This document shows, in pieces, positions 17,670 through 25,353 of a stretch of DNA of 64,000 bases. The stretch is taken from the NCBI GenBank assembly GCA_963718635.1, contig OY970367.1, positions 4,960,001 through 5,024,000 on the forward strand, read 5' to 3'. The position numbers and the translations under genes were made by a program. The notes under the pieces are model-generated. The model was not told the origin of the DNA. It saw only the letters and a program-made list of their open reading frames with translations, and did not search any database. This stretch comes from JAIOQJ01 sp963718635 (GTDB lineage Bacteria; Planctomycetota; Planctomycetia; Gemmatales; Gemmataceae). Within the stretch, counting starts at the first letter, position 1, and each line of letters starts with the position of its first letter.

Positions 17670-19355
17670 TCAATAATCGTTCGGGTCAATCACTTCGCCG
17701 CCGGCGATAGTGATCAACGCTCGTAGTATTCTTTCGTTGATTGTTTTGCGGATGTAACGCACGGAGCCATCGAAGAAGGCGGCATGGAAATCCCCATCGT
17801 AAAGGGCGCCGAGCTTGGGCAAGGGCTTCTTAGCGTCGTAAGGTAGGTCGTCCGGTTTGGTCCAGATAACGGGAGTTCCTGCTTCGACGAACATAATTGT
17901 GTTAGACAAGCCATCGGTGATTGCCGTGAAACCATCACCGGGCTTCAAGGTCTCAGGTCCAGTGAAGGTCTGGTAGAAGGTCTCTCCTTTGCCCGCTTTG
18001 GCGCCATTCAAGGGCGCATAAATTTTAGGCATCAATTCGATCAGCTTCTTGTTGTGCTCGCTGTCCCAGGGCTCATCGAGTTTGAACATGTTGTAAAGAT
18101 TTTGCTGCTCGATATACGGCAGCAAGGCGACCCGCCAACTGAGGTTCGGCTTTTTGGATATTCCTTTTTCGTCGATACCAGGGAATGGACACTGGTTCAT
18201 TTCGGAGTGATAGCTATGAGTAGCAAGGGCCAATTGCTTCAAATTGTTAGCCGCCATGCTTCGCGCAGCGCGCAACTGCGAAAGTTTAACGAACGCTTCC
18301 GCTTTCTTTGCAAACTCGCCATCAAATGCAACAGTTGTTGTGATAGTCGCCGACGAGTCCGTCAGCTTATATTCCACCTTAGATAACCCTAATTCGAGCA
18401 GGCCTAAAAAATAGCTGGCGGTCTCAGTGGCGTCTGTTTTCTTAGCCTCGCCGATGTAACTGGGCATCGCCGCTTTTGCCAGTCGGAGATAGTCCGACAC
18501 GAGTTCCTTGATTGCTTTTGCTGACGCGGCGTCAGTTGCGGTTACATCCATTGTCGCCGTGATCGTCTCTTTGACATCGATAACGAGCGTAGCCGTTTTA
18601 GCTGCGAGGAGTGATTTCAGACCAAGCTGGCCGATGGCTGGCGCCAACTCAGGATAAGCGGCGATAGCCACCCCATTGACGCCGGCAACTACTGAATGGT
18701 TTTTCGCCGCTTGTAAGAGTGCAGCATCCAGCGGGCCTTTCTCGGCTGGCTTGAGCATCTGCATGCTGTACTCCAACATGCAATCCAGTTCGCCAAAGAC
18801 ATAGATGACCGTGCGGTCATCGACAAGGAACATATGCTTGCGACTGCTGTCGTCGAGGAAATAGTGCCGAGCGTTGAGGCTCGGCTTGATTGACCTGTTG
18901 AGATCAGGCTGAGGGGGCGCCGGTCGAGGTTCCGCTTCGCGCCGGATGCCAATGCGTTCTCGCCCTTCGATCTGGGCTGAGGTTTGAGCCTGCAACGTCG
19001 TGATGAGCTTGAGCTTGTCGTAGGGCTTGGTAGTGCGAAGCAGAATGAGCGGCGCTCCGCGATCAAGAATGGTGTTGACGGTCGGCATGATAACAGTCAT
19101 CGACTCAATATCATCGGGCAGAAACCCAATCGCCTTTTGCATTTCTTGGAGCTGCTTCGGCGCGGTTTGGGCCAAATAGTCGCGCGATGGCTTCATCGCC
19201 TGATGGTTCCACAGGTCGGCGACGCGAACATGCACAAAGCCGGCGGCGTCGCGCGGGATTAAGCTGAGTACGCTCGTTTCATCGGCCCCGTCGGCGAAGG
19301 GCGCCGCTTGCAGCAAGCCTCCGAGAACAGCAGCATAAACAAGTAACCGCTTCAT
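17670..19355 (-). CDS. Secreted protein with DUF1559-type C-terminal domain
   Basis: 561 residues with a signal peptide (LLVYAAVLGGLLQAAPFADG). The N-terminal ~330 residues are alpha/beta and of unknown role (VLSLIPRDAAGFVHVRVADL). The C-terminal third is a DUF1559-like region: NNLKQLALATHSYHSEMNQC, WRVALLPYIEQQNLYNMFKL, DGLSNTIMFVEAG, and the closing FHAAFFDGSVRYI. DUF1559 proteins are abundant and typical of planctomycetes and resemble pilin-like secreted proteins, but here the usual N-terminal pilin helix is replaced by a different domain. Function unknown. Confidence 0.85.
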   Translation of the reverse strand: MKRLLVYAAVLGGLLQAAPFADGADETSVLSLIPRDAAGFVHVRVADLWNHQAMKPSRDYLAQTAPKQLQEMQKAIGFLPDDIESMTVIMPTVNTILDRGAPLILLRTTKPYDKLKLITTLQAQTSAQIEGRERIGIRREAEPRPAPPQPDLNRSIKPSLNARHYFLDDSSRKHMFLVDDRTVIYVFGELDCMLEYSMQMLKPAEKGPLDAALLQAAKNHSVVAGVNGVAIAAYPELAPAIGQLGLKSLLAAKTATLVIDVKETITATMDVTATDAASAKAIKELVSDYLRLAKAAMPSYIGEAKKTDATETASYFLGLLELGLSKVEYKLTDSSATITTTVAFDGEFAKKAEAFVKLSQLRAARSMAANNLKQLALATHSYHSEMNQCPFPGIDEKGISKKPNLSWRVALLPYIEQQNLYNMFKLDEPWDSEHNKKLIELMPKIYAPLNGAKAGKGETFYQTFTGPETLKPGDGFTAITDGLSNTIMFVEAGTPVIWTKPDDLPYDAKKPLPKLGALYDGDFHAAFFDGSVRYIRKTINERILRALITIAGGEVIDPNDY

Positions 19356-19423
19356 AACTTCAACTCCGGTAATGGGCCATCACAGCCACAACAGTCGGGG
19401 AGTGGAAGCCGACTCTCGCTCCC

Positions 19424-19442
19424 TGACGGTCGCGGCTCTTTT
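19424..19442. repeat. Half-element of family B
   Basis: CTCCCTGACGGTCGCGGCT is nearly identical to the right half of the family B element near 53,880 (CTTCCTGACGGTCGCGGCT). The matching left half is not present here, so this appears to be a decayed copy. Confidence 0.5.
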
Positions 19443-19458
19443 TTCTTACTAAGAACGT

Positions 19459-20256
19459 TTATTTCTTCGGATGATGCAAGAAATTGCGGATCGCATCATT
19501 GAACGCTTGCGGCGCTTCAAGACTGCTGAGATGTCCCGCGTCGGGGATAGTCACTTGAACCGCACCCAGAATTCGCTCGACGAGGTTAGCGGAGAATTTG
19601 ACCGGGGTGATAACATCCTGCTCGCCAACGATGACCAGCGTCGGCACGGTGATACGCGTCAGCCACGGGGTAGCGTCGGGGCGTTCCTTCAACGCAAGCA
19701 ACGCTTGAACGATCGCGGGCACTTTCTGACGTTCGGCAATTCGGCGGACTTCATCTCCCACTGCCGTCTTGTTGCGCTCGCTCACGAGCTTGGGCAGCAA
19801 GGTATTGATGACTTCGGAAGCGCCTCGGCTGCGGGCAACTTCACTAAGCGCATCGCGCCCTGCTTTCGCCGTTTCATCATCGGGCTCGGCTTTAGTGTCG
19901 GCCAGAATCAGCCCGCGGAGTCGTTGCGGTTGACGTTCGGCAAACGCCAAGGCGACGTAGCCACCCATCGATAGCCCAGCCACAATAACGGTTCCGACGA
20001 TGCCGATGGCGTCAAGAAAATCGGCGACGATGTCGGCCATCGATTCAACCGTGAACCCTTCGGTCGGCGCACCGGATTCGCCAAACCCGGGAAAATCGGG
20101 CGCGATCATTCGATAGTCGCTCGCCAGACCGGTCAGTTGAGGCCGCCACATCTCGCGGTCGAAGGGGAAGGCATGAAGCAATACAACCGTCTCGCCCGTG
20201 CCTTCATCTTCGTAGGCAATTTCCAACTGGCGACGGCTCAAAGTAACCTTCTTCAT
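19459..20256 (-). CDS. Alpha/beta-fold hydrolase
   Basis: 265 residues from the ATG giving MKKVTLSRRQLEIAYEDEG, preceded by AGGAA. It has the classic features: oxyanion loop LLHAFPFDREMW, nucleophile elbow GLSMGGYVALAFAERQPQRL, acid region VIVGEQDVITP and catalytic histidine AGHLSSLEAP. This is the size and shape of 3-oxoadipate enol-lactonase-type or general esterase enzymes. The substrate cannot be deduced; no catabolic genes flank it. The longer upstream frame adds a poor N-terminus and is not used. Confidence 0.85.
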   Translation of the reverse strand: MKKVTLSRRQLEIAYEDEGTGETVVLLHAFPFDREMWRPQLTGLASDYRMIAPDFPGFGESGAPTEGFTVESMADIVADFLDAIGIVGTVIVAGLSMGGYVALAFAERQPQRLRGLILADTKAEPDDETAKAGRDALSEVARSRGASEVINTLLPKLVSERNKTAVGDEVRRIAERQKVPAIVQALLALKERPDATPWLTRITVPTLVIVGEQDVITPVKFSANLVERILGAVQVTIPDAGHLSSLEAPQAFNDAIRNFLHHPKK

Positions 20257-20488
20257 GATAGATTCCTGATGGCAGAGGGGAGGGAAAGAGTCTGCACTTA
20301 AAAGCACGTTATATGCCGGAGTGAATGGTCGTCAGCCGTGAAAGCGAATTCTGATATATGCTGTCTCGCTTAAGCTTGGCGCTTACAAGCGACTTAGCTG
20401 CCCGGTGATTGTAGTTCAACAATCGATGCGACGAATTTTTGGCGCACGGAATGCAGTACATGAAACTTCCCTCTTTCAGGAGATTTTC

Positions 20489-20908
20489 ATGTTTAGCCAA
20501 ACTCAATGGACTAAAGGGTCGCGGACCGGGCTGCTCTTCTTCACCGGCGGCATTTTGCTCGATGTCTGGGTCGCCGTTTATTACTTTACTATCGACCGCC
20601 CGGGCGAGCATCAGCTATCGCCGACGGGCCAGTTTTGGATTTTAGGGCTTCTGTTGACCGGATTTGTTTTTATCGTGATCGGCATCATGCAAGGCGCTAT
20701 CAGCCGCAACGCTCAAAAGACGGAAGAAAATTTAGCACGGTCGGCTTCCGCTGATCTAGCTCGCGCACAAGCCTCAACCGCAGCAGCAGGCGTTCCACTG
20801 GTTGTGCCGCCGACAAGCGCGGCCATGCCGGCTCAGATACCGATGCAGCCGCAGGTTCCGAATCAAATGCCGATGGCCGCTCCCGGCCAGCCGGTACGCA
20901 CGATTTAA
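20489..20908 (+). CDS. Small two-helix membrane protein with proline-rich tail
   Basis: 139 residues from an ATG preceded by CAGGAG seven bases away. Two hydrophobic segments (GLLFFTGGILLDVWVAVYYF and FWILGLLLTGFVFIVIGIMQ) are followed by a helical stretch and a Pro/Met/Gln-rich tail, probably cytoplasmic and disordered. It is followed directly by a terminator-like hairpin. No family recognised. Confidence 0.65.
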   Translation: MFSQTQWTKGSRTGLLFFTGGILLDVWVAVYYFTIDRPGEHQLSPTGQFWILGLLLTGFVFIVIGIMQGAISRNAQKTEENLARSASADLARAQASTAAAGVPLVVPPTSAAMPAQIPMQPQVPNQMPMAAPGQPVRTI

Positions 20909-20938
20909 TCAAGAATTGCGTAAGCCATCACTGCCTAC

Positions 20939-20975
20939 CTCGGCTTCGCGGTCTGCGCGAAGCCGAGTTCGTTTT
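20939..20975 (+). terminator. Rho-independent terminator
   Basis: A perfect 12-bp stem (20939-20950 with 20956-20967) with a five-base loop, followed by TTCGTTTTA. It ends the plus-strand gene just upstream and lies just beyond the end of infC on the other strand, so it could serve both. Confidence 0.75.
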
Positions 20976-21525
20976 ACTTTCCTTTGGGCGCCAGCATCGC
21001 GGTCATGCGTTTGCCTTCCATCGAAGGCGCCTTTTCAACCTTACAGCAATCGACCAGCAGTTCCAGGATATGCTGGATGACGCGCTGGCCTTCTTCGATA
21101 TGCTGCATTTCACGGCCGCGAAAAAGCACGTTTACCAGCACTTTATCGTTGTGCAGGAGGAACTTGCGCGCCTGATTGACTTTCGTTTCAACGTCGTGTT
21201 CGCCCGTTTTCGGACGGACGCGAACTTCCTTCAATTTTTGCTGGTGCGTTTTGACTTTGTGGCTTTTCCGGGTTTGCGAATAACGGAATTTGCCGTAATC
21301 CATGATCTTGCAGACGGGCGGACGCTCGGTCGCTGCCACTTCCACGAGATCGAGATTTTTCTCGCGAGCCATTTCCATGGCCTGCGCAGTTGGAATAATG
21401 CCTAGTTGTTCGCCTTCGGCGCCGATCAGTCGGATGGGACTCAGTCGGATTTGTTCGTTGATGCGCGGGCCGGTGTTCCGGTCTCCCGCACGCGGCGGGC
21501 CGTTGCGGTCTGATGGTGGGGGAAT
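20974..21525 (-). CDS. infC: Translation initiation factor IF-3
   Basis: 183 residues. IF-3 binds the 30S subunit and checks start-codon choice. The N-domain shows PRINEQIRLSPIRLIGAEGE and VEVAATERPPVCKIMDYGKF; the C-domain shows KTHQQKLKEVRVRPKTGEHD and FLLHNDKVLVNVLFRGREMQ. The start is decided by AAGGAG followed by seven bases and an ATT codon: ATT starts of infC are the known basis of its autoregulation. An ATG further upstream would add an unrelated Cys/Arg-rich extension. No rpmI or rplT follows here, unlike the usual infC-rpmI-rplT order. Confidence 0.92.
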   Translation of the reverse strand: MPPPSDRNGPPRAGDRNTGPRINEQIRLSPIRLIGAEGEQLGIIPTAQAMEMAREKNLDLVEVAATERPPVCKIMDYGKFRYSQTRKSHKVKTHQQKLKEVRVRPKTGEHDVETKVNQARKFLLHNDKVLVNVLFRGREMQHIEEGQRVIQHILELLVDCCKVEKAPSMEGKRMTAMLAPKGK

Positions 21526-21538
21526 ACACAATCTCCTT
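21523..21538 (-). promoter_or_regulatory. infC: infC Shine-Dalgarno and ATT start codon
   Basis: AAGGAG (complement of 21533-21538) stands seven bases before ATT (complement of 21523-21525). The in-frame TTG at 21531 is only one base from the Shine-Dalgarno and is therefore not the start. Rare-codon starts let IF-3 lower its own synthesis; this is known for infC and inferred here from position. Confidence 0.75.
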
Positions 21539-21664
21539 CTGCTGAATAACGGAAAGTATGCGCCTCGGCACGCAACAACGGCCGTGCGCACACACACACT
21601 TATTCTATTATGCGTATCGTCTTTTGATGACTCTGTCAATTGTCTCTGAGAAAATTCGTTAAAA

Positions 21665-21722
21665 ACAAAAAAAGCGTGAGACTAGGAGGAGCGATTCAAA
21701 TCGCTCTCCCAAGTCTCACGCT
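21665..21722 (-). terminator. Strong rho-independent terminator
   Basis: Read on the minus strand, AGCGTGAGACT pairs with AGTCTCACGCT around an inner stem AGAGCGATT/AATCGCTC, and a run of seven T follows. It lies just past the stop of the minus-strand Tyr/Cys-rich gene. Confidence 0.85.
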
Positions 21723-21747
21723 GTCTGAAAACAATCACGGTTTCAGT

Positions 21748-22686
21748 TTATCGGCTTACTACGGTAACCAATCGCTGATCGTTCTGGGCGATGGCGATTT
21801 GGCTGTGGAATACCGGTTTTCCGTCGGCGCCCGTCATGAAGAGATTCCATTCACCAGGAGGAAGCTCAATGGCGAAACGGCCAGCGGGATCAGCCTGAGC
21901 AGACAACTCGGTCCCCTGCTTGGCAACGTTGGCGAAAAAGATTTTCGCTCCAGCCTTGGGAGTGATCCGATCGTCGGAGACCACTGTGCCGCGAAGACGC
22001 CCATCGCTAGTGCTGGCGATCCGGTCCATGCGGGTCGGCGCGCCGTTGGGCTGCGTCCGATTGCGAGTATTTGGAAGCCCTTGAGGCGGCAGATTTTTCT
22101 CTTCCGAAATCCCCGGCAATGGCTTGCGTTCGGGGCCAGGGTTCGGGGCCATTTGCGGCTCGGCAACGCTCGGCGCTCCACTCGAAGGGCACGTCGGGCA
22201 TGCAGGAGTCGGACAAGCGGGCGGTGCATAAGCGACTACCGGCTCCATATAGCACGACTGCCGATAGGCAGTGTAAGGAACGGCTCGGCAACGTTGCACA
22301 TAGCTTTGGACAGCATTGCACTGCGAACGCAGCTGATACGAAGTCTGCGGCGTAGCCACCTGCTGGCTGCAGCCGGTGCAGGGGTCGTAGTAGCTCGTAT
22401 AGCGGTAGCTGGTGACGGGTTCCCAAAAGTATGAGGTCCGATAGCTCGTGACCGGCTCGTAAAAAGATTCCTGCTTGTAGGCCGTATAGGGCTGATAGTA
22501 GCAGCGCTGTTGATAAGAGACGGAAGGACAACACGGGCTCGGCGCTGGGGCGAAGAAGCTCGAGCGAGGCGCCGATCGGCAACCGTTGCAGCAGGTTTGA
22601 AACACGTTGTCCCAGGCGGCGGACGCCGTTCCGACTCCCACCGAAAGCCAACCGAAGGCGATTACAAAACCAGCGGCCATTCTCAT
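21748..22686 (-). CDS. Secreted Tyr/Cys-rich repeat protein
   Basis: 312 residues. A signal peptide (MAAGFVIAFGWLSVGVGTAS) is followed by ~140 residues of degenerate repeats around YEPVTSYRTSYFWEPVTSYR, rich in Tyr, Cys and Gln (YQQRCYYQPYTAYKQ, YTAYRQSCYMEPVVAYAPP). A proline-rich linker leads to a small beta domain (RLRGTVVSDDRITPKAGAKI, GRFAIELPPGEWNLFMTGAD) of the carboxypeptidase-regulatory type. About 15 cysteines in an exported protein suggest disulfide cross-linking, possibly as an envelope or matrix component. This is inference; no enzyme motif is visible. Confidence 0.7.
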   Translation of the reverse strand: MRMAAGFVIAFGWLSVGVGTASAAWDNVFQTCCNGCRSAPRSSFFAPAPSPCCPSVSYQQRCYYQPYTAYKQESFYEPVTSYRTSYFWEPVTSYRYTSYYDPCTGCSQQVATPQTSYQLRSQCNAVQSYVQRCRAVPYTAYRQSCYMEPVVAYAPPACPTPACPTCPSSGAPSVAEPQMAPNPGPERKPLPGISEEKNLPPQGLPNTRNRTQPNGAPTRMDRIASTSDGRLRGTVVSDDRITPKAGAKIFFANVAKQGTELSAQADPAGRFAIELPPGEWNLFMTGADGKPVFHSQIAIAQNDQRLVTVVSR

Positions 22687-22897
22687 GGTGCATTCTCCTC
22701 AAACGTTCGAAACGGCACAACAGGCGGACTGGCAATCCGTCCGACCATCATTTCTCGTACCTCAAGCGTAATCCCGATCTCTGCTGAATCAAAGCTGTCC
22801 GCTCATTTGAGACTGGCATTTTTTACAAAAGTGGTCAGCGTAACCGATACAACCGTTAAATTCGAAACATCTTACCCAGTTTGTGCGGTGAAAAATT

Positions 22898-23114
22898 CGT
22901 TTAGCCGCGACTCGTAGGCTTTGCGAAGAGTCGCTTGCAGCTCTGTAGGTTGAACGATATCTGTCAGGCGAGCCAGGAGCGTAAGCAACTGGAGTTCTGC
23001 GTGTTTTACTACTCCAGTCCCTAATCCCGGCTCGCCTGAATCCATTTTTTCGCGATGCATTACTTGTTGCAGCCCGCGCGACTCTGCGCAAAGCCTTCGA
23101 GTCGCGGCTAAACG
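22898..23114. repeat. Family B palindrome with a family C palindrome nested inside
   Basis: The outer arms, 22898-22934 and 23078-23114, carry CGTTTAGCCGCGACTC and its complement, with the shared inner block GGCTTTGCG/CGCAAAGCC. Within the loop a second palindrome has arms CAGGCGAGCC (22965-22974) and GGCTCGCCTG (23029-23038), flanking AGGAGCGTAAGC and ACTGGAGT/ACTCCAGT. This is most simply a family C element inserted in a family B element, in the gap between two minus-strand genes. Confidence 0.75.
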
Positions 23115-23127
23115 GGCCGGCTACCCC

Positions 23128-24360
23128 CTACTTCTTCCGAAAAGCAATGGCCTGTTTGGTTTTACCGCAGAGTAGGGCAGCCATGCTGTAGACGAAGATA
23201 TAGCCGCCGTATTCGAGTAGGAACATAAACAGGCCGATGTACTTTCCTTCGGAACCCATGCCGGCGTTCTTCGACACTAGTCGTAAAATCAAGAACAGAA
23301 TCAAGCTGCCGCCGAGGACGGCGGGCATCAGGATCACGAGCATCGAAGCGGATTTACTCACGTCGCGGTCTTTGCAGACTCGGCCGTATTCTTTAATCAC
23401 CAGCGCGAAGAGGATGAAACGGGCCAGTTCGAATACCGCTGCAATTAAAGTGGCCGTGTCGTAGAAAAAATTGAACACAATCATCGTAGGCAGAGTGTCG
23501 AGCTGAGTCGCAATCACTCTCCACCGGATACTTCCAGAGCTTTTGCCAAACAGCGTCGTCTCGGTTTGAAACGTCAGGTAAATGACAAGGATCAGGTGGA
23601 TTGCCGTCACAGCGATCAACGCGATGGACAGGCCCAGCAAGTTCCCTTTCTTCACTCCAGCTAGCAGAAAGCTGAAGCCAATGCAGGCGAGAATCCAGTT
23701 GGCGAGCCCCGCTAACCCGGCCGGAATATTCAGCTCATAAACGTTTTCGCCGGCCACGACCAGAAGGAAATAGACAAAGAACGCGATGCCCAGCGCGCCG
23801 ACCTGGCACCAGAAGCCAATGCCGATGAGATTGATTCCCGTTCGTGCGTTTCGGAATTGCAGTTTTGTTTGCTTCGGAGAAGGAAGTTCGTCCATTTCAT
23901 AATCGTCGTCACGAGAGCGCCGTTTGGAACGCGGGCGATCCTCTTCTTCGAGGTCGTCATCGTCGTTGCGTTTACGACGTCGAGCGCGTGGCCGATCATC
24001 TTCATCATCGTCTTCGGCACGCCGTCGCGACCGCGGGCGCTCCTCTTCTTCGACTTCGTCATCCAATTCGCGACGGCGTTTGACGCGCGGCCGATCATTG
24101 TCGTCGTCATCATCGCGTTTCTTCGGTGCGGCGTCGTCATTGTCGAAACGGAACGCGTCTTCCGGCGCCGACGTCTTCGCCGCCGGCTTGGTCGGCGGGG
24201 CTTTTGTTTTGGCGACCGCGCCAGACTTTCCTTCGGGCATCGGACCATTCGGGCCGGCAATGAACGAGTGGCTGCAATTTGCGCACTTCACGCGTCGTGG
24301 CGGCGAGTCGTCGGGGAATTTCAGTTTGCCCTGACAGTTTGGACAGCTAATGATGGCCAT
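23128..24360 (-). CDS. Zinc-ribbon membrane protein with alternating acidic/basic repeats
   Basis: 410 residues. Residues 1-40 form an MJ0042-type zinc ribbon (ISCPNCQGKLKFPDD, RRVKCANCSHSF). Residues ~70-160 are an unusual tandem stretch in which acidic runs (DDDDDND, DDEVEEEE, DDDEDD, DDDDLEEED) alternate with RPR-x-KRR-type basic runs about four times. The C-terminal half has about seven hydrophobic segments. Zinc-ribbon plus membrane proteins of this type are common in planctomycetes and of unknown function. The charged repeat probably forms a disordered cytoplasmic tail. Confidence 0.7.
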   Translation of the reverse strand: MAIISCPNCQGKLKFPDDSPPRRVKCANCSHSFIAGPNGPMPEGKSGAVAKTKAPPTKPAAKTSAPEDAFRFDNDDAAPKKRDDDDDNDRPRVKRRRELDDEVEEEERPRSRRRAEDDDEDDRPRARRRKRNDDDDLEEEDRPRSKRRSRDDDYEMDELPSPKQTKLQFRNARTGINLIGIGFWCQVGALGIAFFVYFLLVVAGENVYELNIPAGLAGLANWILACIGFSFLLAGVKKGNLLGLSIALIAVTAIHLILVIYLTFQTETTLFGKSSGSIRWRVIATQLDTLPTMIVFNFFYDTATLIAAVFELARFILFALVIKEYGRVCKDRDVSKSASMLVILMPAVLGGSLILFLILRLVSKNAGMGSEGKYIGLFMFLLEYGGYIFVYSMAALLCGKTKQAIAFRKK

Positions 24361-24492
24361 GAGCGTTTTCAGGTAGATGCGGTTGACGGAGTGTTAGAAA
24401 GAGCAAGCGCCCATTCCGACGAAGCATCCTTGCCTCGTTCATATCCGCGAAGGTGGGAGACCAGCTATCTTGTATCGAATCGCCGACTCATG

Positions 24493-24954
24493 TTATCGCT
24501 TTTTCATCGCCGGCATCGGGTGCTTTTCGATGCCGAGCTCCGCCAGAATTCGCGCGGCCTTGTTCGCGTCGTTCACCGAGTCAAAAGTAACATAGCCGAC
24601 GAATTTGGTGTCGAGCGTTGCCAGAATCGCGCCATGCAGGTTGATGTTGGCGCTGGCCCATTCGTGTTTGAGACGATGCGCAAGGCCTGCTGTGTTGTCG
24701 CCTTCAACGCGCATAACGGTCGGTTCGTTCACTTCGTGCATGCCGGCGGCTTTGGCCGCTTTCACTTGTTCGACGCCGATCAAGGGCGCGACAAAGAGTA
24801 GTCCATGGCCTGGCTTATCAGGCGAGCGCTGGGTGTAGACGTAATCGAGATTAGCGCCCGCTTTATCGAGCAGCGCCAGTTTCTCGGTCACTCCGCCCGG
24901 TACGTCGGCGACTTCACAAGACCAGACGTGAACGCGATCCATTTTGAAACTCAT
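24493..24954 (-). CDS. Tandem ACT domain protein
   Basis: 153 residues from the ATG giving MSFKMDRVHVWSCEV, preceded by GGGAGAA. Two ACT folds are seen: residues ~7-65 (VADVPGGVTEKLALLDKAGA) and ~85-145 (HRLKHEWASANINLHGAILA, then FVGYVTFDSVNDANKAARIL). ACT domains bind small ligands, usually amino acids, as regulatory units. No catalytic domain is attached, so it may act as a stand-alone sensor. Ligand unknown. Confidence 0.75.
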   Translation of the reverse strand: MSFKMDRVHVWSCEVADVPGGVTEKLALLDKAGANLDYVYTQRSPDKPGHGLLFVAPLIGVEQVKAAKAAGMHEVNEPTVMRVEGDNTAGLAHRLKHEWASANINLHGAILATLDTKFVGYVTFDSVNDANKAARILAELGIEKHPMPAMKKR

Positions 24955-25014
24955 GACGGCTTCTCCCTTTCGAGGATGCAGACGCGATATGTCGTTCCCG
25001 GAAATCTTACACAA

Positions 25015-25353
25015 GCAGACGTTGTTGGCAAAGTAAAATGCGATTTCTCTCCGCGTTGCCGCATGACGAATGGTATTTGGCGAGCGGGGAGCGTAAGCGT
25101 CTGGAGTGAGTTTTGTAGTTCAAGTGGGCTGATTTCTCCGGTTGCTCACGCTTCTGGCTCGCCAAGACATTCTTAAGGCAAGACCTTATAATCGAACTCG
25201 CAATGGAAGGTTTACAGCGATTACTCCACAAATTCATTTCCCTCTGGCCCGAATAAAGATTATACTAGGCGTAGTTAAACTCGCGTATCCGTGCAACTTA
25301 TTGCCTGCTGTTCTTTTCCTTGCGACCGTTGACGGCACGATGGGGCCAACCCG
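25015..25353. other. Intergenic gap holding one family C palindrome
   Basis: Divergent gap between the ACT gene (minus) and the kinase (plus), so promoters for both should lie here, although no clear -35/-10 pair was recognised. Apart from the palindrome at 25077-25165 nothing else was seen. Confidence 0.4.
25077..25165. repeat. Family C palindrome (GCGTAAGC type)
   Basis: TTGGCGAGC (25077-25085) pairs with GCTCGCCAA (25157-25165). Next to the left arm is GGGAGCGTAAGCGTCTGG, and the right side carries GCTCACGCTTCTGG, so the pairing extends with gaps. The same signature recurs at 22,965, 30,792 and 55,087. Confidence 0.7.

Noticed and set aside
23857..24801. Plus-strand frame opposite the zinc-ribbon gene
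   Set aside because: Antisense to acidic/basic repeats; the minus strand has two CxxC pairs and membrane helices.
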